DNA of 64,000 nt. Source: DASXQK01 sp963724385 (GTDB lineage Bacteria; Pseudomonadota; Alphaproteobacteria; Dongiales; Dongiaceae). Shown piece after piece: positions 48,080 to 56,072 of this stretch. How positions within the stretch are numbered: position 1 is the first letter of the stretch; each line of letters begins with the position of its first letter. A model generated the notes under the pieces. The model was not told the origin of the DNA. It ran no database searches and was given only the letters and a program-made list of their open reading frames with translations. The stretch is from assembly GCA_963724385.1 (NCBI GenBank), contig CAVRUJ010000002.1, positions 1,488,001 to 1,552,000 of the forward strand, read 5' to 3'. Both the position numbers and the translations under genes were made by a program.

Positions 48080-48826
48080 GTGGGGCGCTGCTCTCTCTCG
48101 CTGCTTGCGTTGTTGCTCGCCCTCGGCACCCTTCGCGGCGAGGCCCGCGCCGAGCCGCTGGTGGCCGATCTTTCCAATCACCTGATCGCCATCACCGCGG
48201 GCTTCACCGGCGCCGACCTTCTGCTGTTCGGCGCCACCGACGGGCCGGGTGACGTCATCGCGCTGGTGCGCGGGCCGACCGGCTATTCCGTCGTCCGGCG
48301 CAAGGACCGGCTGTTCGGAATCTGGATCAACAACCTGTCCCTCGACTTGGACGATGTGCCGAATTTCTATGCCCTTGCCGCGAGCCGCCCGCTCGACCAG
48401 CTGCTTACCGGCGACATGGCCGAGCACTATGGCATCGGCCTCGACCATCTGGGCATTCGCGCCGCCGCCGACAGCCCCCCGGCCAGGGCCCGGGAAATGC
48501 TGGATGCCCTGACCCGGATCAAGATCCGCGAGGGCCTGTTCCGTCCGGAGGCGGGCAAGATCACCTTCTTGGGCCAGCGCCTGTTCCGCGTCGACTTCCA
48601 CTTTCCCTCGAACGTGCCCACGGGCAGCTACCTGGTCGAGATTCTCCTGGTGCGCGACGGCCAGATCGCGAGCGCGCAGACGACCCCGCTGATCGTTTCC
48701 AAGATCGGCGTCGGCGCCGATATCTTCCAGTTCGCCCATCGGCATGCCGCCGCTTATGGCGTCGCCGCCATCCTGATCGCCCTGCTGGCGGGCTGGATGG
48801 CCCATTTCGCCTTCCGCCGCGTCTAA
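48080..48826 (+). CDS. TIGR02186 family (alphaproteobacterial transmembrane) protein
   Basis: A 248-residue protein with an N-terminal signal (GRCSLSLLALLLALGTLRG, cleavage near ARA). A periplasmic domain follows (LVADLSNHLIAITAGFTGAD and FLGQRLFRVDFHFPSNVPTG). A C-terminal membrane helix is at about 225-243, ending in FRRV. GTG start, 3 bases after the TauE gene, so the pair is one unit. The family is known for co-occurring with TauE permeases; the biochemical role is not established. Confidence 0.85.
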   Translation: MGRCSLSLLALLLALGTLRGEARAEPLVADLSNHLIAITAGFTGADLLLFGATDGPGDVIALVRGPTGYSVVRRKDRLFGIWINNLSLDLDDVPNFYALAASRPLDQLLTGDMAEHYGIGLDHLGIRAAADSPPARAREMLDALTRIKIREGLFRPEAGKITFLGQRLFRVDFHFPSNVPTGSYLVEILLVRDGQIASAQTTPLIVSKIGVGADIFQFAHRHAAAYGVAAILIALLAGWMAHFAFRRV

Positions 48827-48855
48827 CGAACCAAGATTCCTTGGGAACAAGCGCC

Positions 48856-49377
48856 ATGAACCAGGACCCAGCCGCCCCGCCCGTCCCCCCGTCCGCCACC
48901 GAGCCGAGCAAGCCGGCCGACCGCATTTTTCTCGTGGTCATCGACGATTCGCCCGAGATGCGCGTGGCGCTACGCTATGCCTGCCGGCGGGCGCACAAGA
49001 CGGGCGGGCGCGTGGCCATGCTCCATGTCGTCGACGATGCCGGATTCCGGGAGTTCGTGGGCGTCGCCGCGGTGATGCGCGAGGAAAGCCGGCAACAGGC
49101 GGAAGCCCTGGTGCAGAAGATGGCGAGCGAAGTGCAGAAGCTCTCGGGCGCGATGCCGGTGCTCTTCCTGCGCGAGGGCAAGCGGCGCGACGAGCTTCTG
49201 AAACTGATCGCCGAAGAGCCGACGATCTCGATTCTCGTGCTTGGCGCCTCGACCAATCCCAAGGGCCCGGGGCCGTTGGTTACTGCGTTGACCGGCAAAT
49301 TCGTCGCCAAGCTTCGCATCCCGATCACGATCGTGCCCGGCAGCCTCACCGACGAGCAGATCGAGGCCATCGCCTGA
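48856..49377 (+). CDS. Universal stress protein (UspA family)
   Basis: A 173-residue protein. A Pro-rich N-terminal tail (about 25 residues) precedes the Usp fold: FLVVIDDSPEMRVALRYACR, VAMLHVVDDAGFREF, and the nucleotide-loop region LVLGASTNPKGPGPLV ending PITIVPG. Start at ATG 48856, with TGGGAA upstream. It follows the TIGR02186 gene after 29 bases and is convergent with the cyclase (4-base gap). ATP binding is uncertain because the Gly-rich loop is atypical. Confidence 0.87.
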   Translation: MNQDPAAPPVPPSATEPSKPADRIFLVVIDDSPEMRVALRYACRRAHKTGGRVAMLHVVDDAGFREFVGVAAVMREESRQQAEALVQKMASEVQKLSGAMPVLFLREGKRRDELLKLIAEEPTISILVLGASTNPKGPGPLVTALTGKFVAKLRIPITIVPGSLTDEQIEAIA

Positions 49378-49381
49378 GAGT

Positions 49382-50563
49382 TCAGCCGGGGAGGCCGAAG
49401 ACTTCCTGGGGGTCGGCAAGCCCGCGCAGTTCGTGGCTGCCGAGGGAAACGAGCTGGGACCCGCAAGGAGAGGCAAAGCGGGCCGAGGCCAGCAGGCGCC
49501 GGCCCAAGGGCCGGCAGAGCCCCGCGAGCCGCGCGGTCAGGTTGACGGCGGGACCTATGACCGTGAAGTCGAGGCGTTCGGGCGCGCCGATATTGCCGTA
49601 CATCACCGGCCCCGTGTGAAGGGCAAGCCCAAGCTCGATTTCGCGCTCGCCCCGCTCACGACGCCCGGCGTTGGCTTCGTCGAGCCGGGCCAGCGCCTCT
49701 TCAGCGGCGACCAGCGCGGTGCGGCAGGCGCGATCGCGGTCGAGATCGTCGGCGATGGGGAAGATCGCCAGCATGGCATCGCCGATGAACTTCAGGACCT
49801 CGCCGCCATGGTCGGTGACCGGACCCGCCATGATTTCGAAGAAGTCGTTGAGGATGCGGATCACCTCGTCGCGCGGCAAGGTCTCGCTGAGCGAGGTGAA
49901 GTCGCGCATGTCGCAGAGCCAGATCGCGGCCGCGATCGTCTGGCCGTCGCCGCGCCGGATCGAGCCGGCCAATACCCGCTGGCCCGCCTCGGGACCGAGA
50001 TAGATCGACAGCAGGCCCTTCAAGATGCGCCGCAGCATGCGCGACTCGGTGCAGGCCGCGAGTGCCGGGAGGAGGCCTTGCAGGACCGCGATATGCTCGT
50101 CGCTGAACCCGTGGGGATGGCTGGTGGCCCAGCTGCAGGCATTGCGCCGGCCGCTGGGCAGCTCCAATGGCGCAATCAGGTAGTCGGTCAGGCCTTCGGC
50201 CCTGAGCTCGGCCAGGATGGGAAACTCGTCGGGCAGTGGCGGGGCGGTGAGCCTGCGGCGGACGGTCTGGCCATGTTCGTAGATGGCGTAGAGCGGGCTC
50301 TTCTCATAGGCCTCGGATACGCGCATGTCGTGGCCGTAGCGCGTCTCCTCAGCGCCGATGCCCCGGCGCCACATCAGGCGCACGCCGGAGACCTGCGGAT
50401 GGAGGGTGGAAGCATGAAGCGTGGCCCGCTCGAGCGGCAGGCCGCTGGCGATCAAGAGCTCGCAGAGGCCGCCCAACAGCTCGTCCGCGGTCTCGGCCAT
50501 GCGGCCGACGGTCAGCAGCCAATCGTTCGCCGATAGCGGGTTTGGTGCGACTGAATCGGGCAT
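49382..50563 (-). CDS. Class III adenylate/guanylate cyclase with N-terminal GAF-like domain
   Basis: A 393-residue soluble protein. The N-terminal half (about 30-190) resembles a GAF sensory domain. The C-terminal catalytic domain has metal Asp residues in IWLCDMRDFTSLSE and VLKFIGDAMLAIFP, and the transition-state/ribose region YGNIGAPERLDFTVIGPAVN. Asn and Thr follow at the expected place (VNLTARLAGL). It makes a cyclic nucleotide; ATP or GTP use cannot be settled. Possible partner: the stand-alone cNMP-binding protein at 20668. The start at ATG 50563 is preferred over a TTG at 50599. Confidence 0.88.
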   Translation of the reverse strand: MPDSVAPNPLSANDWLLTVGRMAETADELLGGLCELLIASGLPLERATLHASTLHPQVSGVRLMWRRGIGAEETRYGHDMRVSEAYEKSPLYAIYEHGQTVRRRLTAPPLPDEFPILAELRAEGLTDYLIAPLELPSGRRNACSWATSHPHGFSDEHIAVLQGLLPALAACTESRMLRRILKGLLSIYLGPEAGQRVLAGSIRRGDGQTIAAAIWLCDMRDFTSLSETLPRDEVIRILNDFFEIMAGPVTDHGGEVLKFIGDAMLAIFPIADDLDRDRACRTALVAAEEALARLDEANAGRRERGEREIELGLALHTGPVMYGNIGAPERLDFTVIGPAVNLTARLAGLCRPLGRRLLASARFASPCGSQLVSLGSHELRGLADPQEVFGLPG

Positions 50564-50745
50564 TGCGAGCGAATATGGCCGGTGGACCCGCGTCGTCAAG
50601 ACTTGCTTCGCTTGGTCGGGATCGGGCGGGGACCATCAACAAAGCCCGGAGTTATTTTGGGGTTGAAGGCGGCCCGGCCATGACCCATGTTCGACTGTGA
50701 GCAGCATCCGGCCGCCCGAAACCTGCCGGTTTGCGAGGAGGTTTT

Positions 50746-51294
50746 ATGTTCATCGAGACAGAGCAGACGCCCAATCCGGCGACGCTCAAGTTCCTGCCTG
50801 GCCGCGCCGTCATGGCGCGCGGCACGGCCGACTTCGCCAATGCCGAGGCTGCGTCGCCTTCGCCGCTGGCCCAGCGCCTGTTCCAGGTCGAGGGTGTCAC
50901 CGGCGTGTTCCTGGGCTCGGACTTCGTCACGGTAACCAAGTCCGAAGGCAAGAGCTGGCCGGTGCTGAAGCCCGCCATCCTCGGCATCATCATGGAGCAT
51001 TTCGCCGGCAACCGCCCAGTGATGCTGGAAGAGACCGCCGCACCCGAGGCCTCCGAGGACGAGGACGAAATCACGGCCCAGATTCGCGAGCTGATCGACA
51101 CCCGGGTTCGCCCCGCCGTCGCCCAGGACGGGGGCGACATCATCTTCCAGGGCTTCAAGGAGGGCGTGGTGTACCTGCACATGCAGGGGTCCTGTTCGGG
51201 CTGCCCAAGCTCGACGGCAACGCTCAAGATGGGCATCGAGAACATGCTGAAGCACTACGTGCCCGAGGTCGTCGAAGTCCGCCAGGTCGCCTGA
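50746..51294 (+). CDS. NfuA-type iron-sulfur scaffold/carrier protein
   Basis: A 182-residue protein. The N-terminal Nfu domain (FIETEQTPNPATLKFLPGR) is joined to a C-terminal NifU-like domain with the [4Fe-4S]-binding Cys pair in MQGSCSGCPSSTATLK. It delivers iron-sulfur clusters to target apoproteins. An excellent ribosome-binding site (GAGGAGG) stands before the ATG at 50746. Many targets of such carriers lie in this window (MiaB, the flavoenzyme). Confidence 0.93.
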   Translation: MFIETEQTPNPATLKFLPGRAVMARGTADFANAEAASPSPLAQRLFQVEGVTGVFLGSDFVTVTKSEGKSWPVLKPAILGIIMEHFAGNRPVMLEETAAPEASEDEDEITAQIRELIDTRVRPAVAQDGGDIIFQGFKEGVVYLHMQGSCSGCPSSTATLKMGIENMLKHYVPEVVEVRQVA

Positions 51295-51315
51295 CCGGCC
51301 CCGCCGGCTCGCTCT

Positions 51316-51867
51316 CTACATCAGCCCTTCAGCCAGCGCCGAATCGCTGTACAGCGGATATAGCCGGCTGCTGAAAAGCTGGTAGTGCCACCATTCGTTC
51401 CGGTAGAAGTCCCAGCCGGCCGCCGTCATGATGCCGAGCAAGGTCAGGCGATTGGCCTGGGCGGCCGGGGAGACGGCAAGGCTGGCATGATGGGAGAGCG
51501 GCGTGAAGGCATCGAAGCCGGTTCCCATGTCAAGCTCCTTGCCCGCCGCGTCGAGCAGCGTCAGATCCACGGCGACCCCGCGCGAATGGGGCGAGCCTCG
51601 GCGCGGATCGGCGAGGAATTCCGGATCGGGCGTGTGATTCCACATCACCCACTGCGCCTCGCTTGGGCGAAAGGCATCCAGGATCTTGAGGCGATATCCA
51701 AGCGGGCCCGCCAGGTCGACCGCGCGGCTGAGCGCCGCGGCGGCATCGCTATGAAGGTAACAGCGGGCGTGGCGATAGACCGGCCGCCCGGTAAAGTTCT
51801 CGGCCGTGGCATAGGCGAGCCAGATATCGACGCCATAATCGGCGGGGGAGATGGGAACGAGGGCCAT
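51316..51867 (-). CDS. ddpX: D-alanyl-D-alanine dipeptidase (VanX/DdpX family)
   Basis: A 183-residue zinc metallopeptidase. The family motif SxHxxGxAxD is GSPHSRGVAVDLT, and the catalytic/zinc segment ExxH is NEWWHYQLF. These enzymes split D-Ala-D-Ala; in bacteria without vancomycin resistance they are used for peptidoglycan dipeptide recycling. No signal peptide is seen, which fits a cytoplasmic recycling role. It is convergent with the nfu gene and divergent from tsaB. No vanHA-like partners are nearby. Confidence 0.88.
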   Translation of the reverse strand: MALVPISPADYGVDIWLAYATAENFTGRPVYRHARCYLHSDAAAALSRAVDLAGPLGYRLKILDAFRPSEAQWVMWNHTPDPEFLADPRRGSPHSRGVAVDLTLLDAAGKELDMGTGFDAFTPLSHHASLAVSPAAQANRLTLLGIMTAAGWDFYRNEWWHYQLFSSRLYPLYSDSALAEGLM

Positions 51868-51936
51868 GGGTTTCTCTGAACTAGCCGGCCCCTCCTATCA
51901 CGCGACCTCGCAAGAGGCCAAGAGGCGGACCGCGCG

Positions 51937-52608
51937 ATGAGCCGGGCGATGAACCGGGCGATTTTGGCCCTCGACGCCGCCTCGGCCGCCTGTTCGGTCG
52001 CGGTCTGGACCGAGGGGCGCATAGCCGCGAGCCGATCCCGTGCCATGAGCGAAGGCCACGCCGAAGCGCTGATGCCGATGGTGCTGGAAACCCTGGCGGA
52101 TGCGGGACTCGGTTTCGATTCCCTGACGCAGGTCGCCGTGGGCGTTGGCCCCGGCAGCTTCACCGGCATCCGCATCGCGCTGGCGACGGCGCGCGGCATC
52201 GCCCTTGCCGCCGGGCTCGAGACGGTCGGCATCGACAGCTTCACCGCCGTGGCCGCGGCGCTGGATCCGGCATTGCGACGGGGGCGATGCCTGCTGGTCG
52301 CCATCGATTCCCGGCGCAGCGAAATCTTCGGCCAATACTATGAAGCCAGCGGCGCGGCGCGGGGCGAACCTCTCGTGCTGGCACCTGCGGCGCTGGCGGC
52401 CATGCGCCCGGACGGGCCCCTGCTGCTCGCGGGCGACGGCGCCGACCTGTTGCCGGAGATACCCGACAGTGTTCGCAGCCCCGGTCCGGGCCGGCCCGAC
52501 GCCGCCGCGATCGCGGCCATCGCGGCTTCAGGCCTCGGTCTCCGCCCGCCCCGGCCGCTTTATCTCCGGGCGCCCGACGTAACCCCCGCGCCCGGCACCA
52601 GGCCGTGA
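51937..52608 (+). CDS. tsaB: tRNA threonylcarbamoyladenosine protein TsaB
   Basis: A 223-residue ASKHA-fold protein. N-terminal ILALDAASAACSVAVW, family motif GVGPGSFTGIRIALATARG. TsaB partners TsaD and TsaE in making the t6A modification of ANN-decoding tRNAs. Start ATG 51937 after a GAGGCGG. GTGA overlap with rimI, the standard tsaB-rimI arrangement. Confidence 0.93.
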   Translation: MSRAMNRAILALDAASAACSVAVWTEGRIAASRSRAMSEGHAEALMPMVLETLADAGLGFDSLTQVAVGVGPGSFTGIRIALATARGIALAAGLETVGIDSFTAVAAALDPALRRGRCLLVAIDSRRSEIFGQYYEASGAARGEPLVLAPAALAAMRPDGPLLLAGDGADLLPEIPDSVRSPGPGRPDAAAIAAIAASGLGLRPPRPLYLRAPDVTPAPGTRP

Positions 52609-53099
52609 CCGGTATCAGGCCGTTGCAAGCAACGGATCTCGCCTTGCTGGCAAGGCTGCATGGCGCCTGCTTCGCCGATGCCTGGAGCGAAGCCGCGCTG
52701 GCCGAACTGCTCGCCTCGCCCGGAGCCTTCGCGTTCCTTGCCGGCGAAGATGAAGGGTTCGTTCTCGCCCGGGCAGCCGCCGGCGAGGCCGAAATACTTT
52801 CCCTGGGCGTCATCCCGGCCCTTCGCCGCAGGGGGATAGCCCGCCGGCTGTTGTCGGCCGCGGCCGGCGAGGCGAAGCGGCGCGGCGCGGACCGGCTTTT
52901 CCTCGAAGTCGCCATCGACAATGGTCCGGCGCTCGCCCTCTATCGCCGGGCGGGCTTCGCCAAGGTCGGCCGGCGGGCCGGCTATTACCATCGTCGCGAA
53001 GGCGCGGTCGCGGCCGAAGTGCTCGCCCGCGGCCTGGTCGAGGGCGAGAGCATTGAATCGCACGCTGGCGGCGGCGCTCAAAGCCCAAAAAGGCAATAG
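52605..53099 (+). CDS. rimI: Ribosomal-protein-alanine N-acetyltransferase RimI (GNAT)
   Basis: A 164-residue GNAT. The acetyl-CoA-binding motif is SLGVIPALRRRGIARRLLSAA, then FLEVAIDNGPALALYRRAGF. RimI acetylates the N-terminal Ala of ribosomal protein S18. The GTG start overlaps the tsaB stop. A basic Ser/Gly-rich tail of about 15 residues follows the domain. The pairing with tsaB supports the name. Confidence 0.88.
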   Translation: MTGIRPLQATDLALLARLHGACFADAWSEAALAELLASPGAFAFLAGEDEGFVLARAAAGEAEILSLGVIPALRRRGIARRLLSAAAGEAKRRGADRLFLEVAIDNGPALALYRRAGFAKVGRRAGYYHRREGAVAAEVLARGLVEGESIESHAGGGAQSPKRQ

Positions 53100-53143
53100 A
53101 AAACCCGGCGCCAATATTCGCAAAAATTGCCCAAATAATGCTC

Positions 53144-53171
53144 TTGCCGGGCGGCAGGCCCCCTTTATAAT
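53144..53171 (+). promoter_or_regulatory. Sigma-70-type promoter of the MucR-family gene
   Basis: TTGCCG, 16 bases, TATAAT (53166-53171), about 40 bases before the ATG at 53212. The -10 box is a perfect consensus, rare in this GC-rich window. The region between 53100 and 53211 is AT-rich, as expected of a regulated promoter. Homologous regulators commonly repress their own promoters. Confidence 0.65.
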
Positions 53172-53211
53172 CCGCCGCGAATTCCCACCCAAGAGGCGAT
53201 TGGAACAGAAT

Positions 53212-53628
53212 ATGAGCGAAGAAGCCAAAGCGACCGAATTGCTCCCGCTGGTCACGGATATTGTGGCGGCTCACCTGTCGAATAATAACGTCCCATCGAA
53301 CGAGCTTCCGCAGTTGATCCGCGAGGTCTATCAAGCATTGGCCGCGGCCAGCGGCGGCGGCCCGGCGCCCCAGGCTCGCCCTGCTCCGGCCGTGTCGATC
53401 AAGAAGTCGATCACGCCCGAATACATCATTTGTCTGGAAGACGGGAAGAAGCTGAAGATGCTGAAGCGCCATCTGCGCACGGCTTACAACCTGTCGCCCG
53501 AGCAATACCGCGAGCGCTGGGACCTGCCGACGGACTATCCCATGGTCGCGCCCAACTACGCCAAGCAGCGCAGCAAGCTCGCCAAGGCCATCGGGCTCGG
53601 CACCCGGCCGCGCCGCCGCCGGGGCTAA
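53212..53628 (+). CDS. MucR/Ros-family zinc-finger transcriptional regulator
   Basis: A 138-residue protein. The N-terminal oligomerisation part (1-50: TDIVAAHLSNNNVPSNELPQ) and C-terminal Ros-type finger (YIICLEDGKKLKMLKRHL, RTAYNLSPEQYRERWDLP) are those of MucR. In this branch only one clear Cys and the KRHLR His remain of the zinc set. MucR-type proteins act as global, H-NS-like silencers of surface polysaccharide, motility and virulence genes in alphaproteobacteria. A terminator follows. Start at 53212; the frame extends further left but without coding character. Confidence 0.9.
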   Translation: MSEEAKATELLPLVTDIVAAHLSNNNVPSNELPQLIREVYQALAAASGGGPAPQARPAPAVSIKKSITPEYIICLEDGKKLKMLKRHLRTAYNLSPEQYRERWDLPTDYPMVAPNYAKQRSKLAKAIGLGTRPRRRRG

Positions 53629-53651
53629 ACCCCCGCCGCAGCTAGCGAAAC

Positions 53652-53687
53652 CGCCCCGACCGCGAAAGTGGCCGGGGCGTTTCATTT
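53652..53687 (+). terminator. Rho-independent terminator after the MucR-family gene
   Basis: CGCCCCG (53652-53658) pairs with CGGGGCG (53673-53679), with possible extension into ACC/GGC, followed by TTTCATTT. It lies 24 bases past the stop at 53628 and separates the MucR-type gene from fur. Confidence 0.82.
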
Positions 53688-53697
53688 GACCTATAAT
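53669..53697 (+). promoter_or_regulatory. Possible fur promoter
   Basis: TATAAT at 53692-53697, with a weak -35 (TGGCCG) 17 bases upstream that overlaps the terminator stem. It is 29 bases before the fur ATG. The -10 is a perfect consensus; the -35 is poor, so activation or an alternative -35 is likely. Confidence 0.45.
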
Positions 53698-53725
53698 TTG
53701 CCACCGTGACGCTAAGCCGAGGACG

Positions 53726-54172
53726 ATGTCCATGCCTTCGCGGCTCGAGCGCCTTTGTCAGGACAAGGGTTTGAAGATGACCGAGCAGCGGCGCATCATC
53801 GCCCGCGTGCTGTCCGATTCCGACGACCATCCCGACGTCGAGCTGCTGCACCGTCGCGCCACGGCCATCGACCCGCGCATCTCGATCGCCACGGTCTATC
53901 GCACGGTCAGGCTGTTCGAGGAGGCGGACATCCTGAAACGCCACGATTTCGGCGAGGGCCGCGCCCGCTACGAGGAGACATCCGAATCCCATCACGACCA
54001 CCTGATCGACGTGCAAAGCGGCCGGGTGATCGAATTCCAGAACGAGGAGATCGAGGCGCTTCAGCGCAAGGTCGCCGAGGCGCTCGGCTACCGCCTGGTG
54101 GGGCATAAGCTGGAGCTCTACGCCGTGCCCTTCGAGCCAGCCAAGCGGCCTTCCAGCGGAGGGAAGCGCTGA
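53726..54172 (+). CDS. fur: Fur-family iron-responsive regulator
   Basis: A 148-residue protein. The winged-helix motif RISIATVYRTVRLFEEADIL is typical of Fur. The metal site is in SHHDHLIDVQSGRVIEFQ, where the CxxC of E. coli Fur is replaced by DVQS, as usual in alphaproteobacterial Fur/Mur. It may sense iron or manganese. The start at ATG 53726 is near GAGGA; a second ATG at 53732 has better spacing. The stop overlaps the olsB ATG (TGATG), so Fur and ornithine-lipid synthesis are translationally coupled. Confidence 0.9.
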   Translation: MSMPSRLERLCQDKGLKMTEQRRIIARVLSDSDDHPDVELLHRRATAIDPRISIATVYRTVRLFEEADILKRHDFGEGRARYEETSESHHDHLIDVQSGRVIEFQNEEIEALQRKVAEALGYRLVGHKLELYAVPFEPAKRPSSGGKR

Positions 54173-55005
54173 TGGTGCTGCCGGAATACGCCACCACGCG
54201 CCCGGTCGACGTCCGCGTCGGCGACATCGAGATTCGCCTGGCCGAGAGCGAGGAGGAAGTGCGCGAGGCCCAGGCCCTGCGCTACCGGGTGTTCTACGAG
54301 GAAATGTCGGCCAGGCCGACGCCGGAGATGCGACGCATCCGGCGCGACTTCGACAGCTACGACCCGTTCTGCGACCATCTGCTGGTGATCGACCGGAGCC
54401 ATGCGCCGGGTAAGAACGTCGTGGGTACCTACCGCTTATTGCGGCGCGCCGGGGCGACCCGGCGCGGCCAGTTCTATTCCGTCGACGAATACGACATCCG
54501 CTCGATCCTGACCTTCCCGGGCGAGATCCTGGAGCTCGGCCGGTCCTGCATCGAAGCCGCCTATCGCCAGCGTCCGGTCATGCAGCTGATGTGGCGGGGC
54601 ATCGCCGACTACGTGATGTATTACGAGGTCGGCCTCATGTTCGGCTGCGCCAGCCTGCCGGGGGTCGATCCGGCGGCCCATGCCGTGGCCCTCTCCTATC
54701 TCTATCACTACCACCTGGCGCCGGCCAATCTCAGGCCCCGCGCCCTGCCCGAGCGCTATGTGGAAATGAACATGATGCCGCGCGAGGCCGTGGACACGCG
54801 GCGCGCCCTCGCCTTGCTTCCGCCGCTGGTCAAGGGCTACCTGCGCCTGGGCGGGTCGGTCGGCGACGGCGCCGTGGTCGATCGCCAGTTCCACACCACC
54901 GACGTCTTCATCGTCGTGGTCACCGATCGGGTGACTGGCAAGTATTATCGCCACTACACCCGGATCGAAGGCGGTCGCGGCGGCGACTCGCTCATGACGC
55001 CTTGA
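54172..55005 (+). CDS. olsB: Ornithine-acyl-ACP N-acyltransferase OlsB
   Basis: A 277-residue GNAT-like acyltransferase. Family motifs include ALRYRVFYEEMSARPTPEMR, FDSYDPFCDHLLVID, VGTYRLLRR, and ILELGRSCIEAAYRQ. OlsB adds a 3-hydroxyacyl chain to ornithine, forming lyso-ornithine lipid. The likely next enzyme is the acyltransferase at 55049. It shares one base with the fur stop. Ornithine lipids replace phospholipids under phosphate stress and affect membrane and acid tolerance. Confidence 0.88.
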   Translation: MVLPEYATTRPVDVRVGDIEIRLAESEEEVREAQALRYRVFYEEMSARPTPEMRRIRRDFDSYDPFCDHLLVIDRSHAPGKNVVGTYRLLRRAGATRRGQFYSVDEYDIRSILTFPGEILELGRSCIEAAYRQRPVMQLMWRGIADYVMYYEVGLMFGCASLPGVDPAAHAVALSYLYHYHLAPANLRPRALPERYVEMNMMPREAVDTRRALALLPPLVKGYLRLGGSVGDGAVVDRQFHTTDVFIVVVTDRVTGKYYRHYTRIEGGRGGDSLMTP

Positions 55006-55048
55006 GCCCAAATTCGCCGGGACCCAAGTCCGGGAAGCGCGCGCGATC

Positions 55049-55966
55049 ATGGCGGTGAGCCAGGACAGCCTGCGGGTGAAGCCGCTGACCGGCGAGGCCG
55101 CGGCGCGGGAGGCCGGAGGCTGGCGGCGGCGGGGGTTCAAGGCCGATACCTCCGACCTCTCGCTCCACTCGCCGATCAGAGCGACCCTGCTGCTCCTGCC
55201 CTATCTCCTCTACACCTGGTTCTTGATGCCGGTCCAAGCGCTGCTGGTCGCGACCGGCAGCCGCTGGGCCGAGCGCCTGCCGATCTATTACCACCGCGGC
55301 GTGTGCTGGCTCTTCGGCCTGGATATCGAGGTCCGCGGCCGGCCCGACCGCGCGCGCCCGACCCTGTTCGTCGCCAATCACTGTTCCTACATCGACATCG
55401 AGGTGTTCTCGTCCCTGATGCCGGTTTCTTTCATCGCCAAGTCCGAAGTGAAGCGCTGGCCGCTCTTCGGCAGCCTTGCCCGGCTCCAGCGCACGGTCTT
55501 CGTCGACCGCAAGCGCGGCAGCACGGCCGGCCAGCGCGACGAGATCGCCGCGCGGCTCGCCGTGGGCGACAACCTGATGCTGTTCCCGGAGGGCACCAGC
55601 GACGACGGCAACCGGACCCTGCCCTTCTACAGCGCCCTCTTCAGCGTCGCCGAGCGCCGGCTGTCCGGGAACCGGCCATTGCCCGTGCAGCCGGTTTCCA
55701 TCGCCTACACCGAGCTCAATGGCTTTCCCGTCGGCCGGGCGCTGCGACCCTTGCTCGCCTGGTACGGGGACATGGAGCTCGCCCCCCATCTCTGGCATTT
55801 TGCCGGGCTGGGGCGGGTGAAGGTCGTGGTCGAATTTCACGAAAGCGTCACCATCGACCAGTTCAGCTCGCGCAAGGCGCTGTCCGAGCATTGCCGCGCG
55901 AAAATCGCCAAAGGCATGGCCGACGCCATCTCCGGACGCCTGCCCGAAGTGGCCGAAGCCCGATGA
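55049..55966 (+). CDS. olsA: 1-acyl-glycerol-3-phosphate-acyltransferase-like protein, probable OlsA
   Basis: A 305-residue PlsC-fold acyltransferase. The catalytic HX4D motif is in FVANHCSYIDIEVF, and the substrate-binding motif is in MLFPEGTSDDGNR. A hydrophobic segment (about 45-70) anchors it to the inner membrane. Placed 43 bases after olsB, it most likely makes the second acylation giving ornithine lipid, though a role as PlsC in phosphatidic acid synthesis cannot be ruled out. ATG at 55049. Confidence 0.82.
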   Translation: MAVSQDSLRVKPLTGEAAAREAGGWRRRGFKADTSDLSLHSPIRATLLLLPYLLYTWFLMPVQALLVATGSRWAERLPIYYHRGVCWLFGLDIEVRGRPDRARPTLFVANHCSYIDIEVFSSLMPVSFIAKSEVKRWPLFGSLARLQRTVFVDRKRGSTAGQRDEIAARLAVGDNLMLFPEGTSDDGNRTLPFYSALFSVAERRLSGNRPLPVQPVSIAYTELNGFPVGRALRPLLAWYGDMELAPHLWHFAGLGRVKVVVEFHESVTIDQFSSRKALSEHCRAKIAKGMADAISGRLPEVAEAR

Positions 55967-56072
55967 TCGGCCTACAAAGTGGGGCGCCGGAATGCTAGAC
56001 TTCACGCATGTCGACGACTGCCGCCGCTCGCTGAGCCTCGTGGGGCCCGCTCAGGTCGCCCACGGATAGCCC

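Noticed and set aside
51316..51867. Vancomycin-resistance gene vanX
   Set aside because: The protein has VanX-family motifs, but no vanH, vanA or regulatory genes are near. A Gram-negative recycling dipeptidase (DdpX type) is the better reading.
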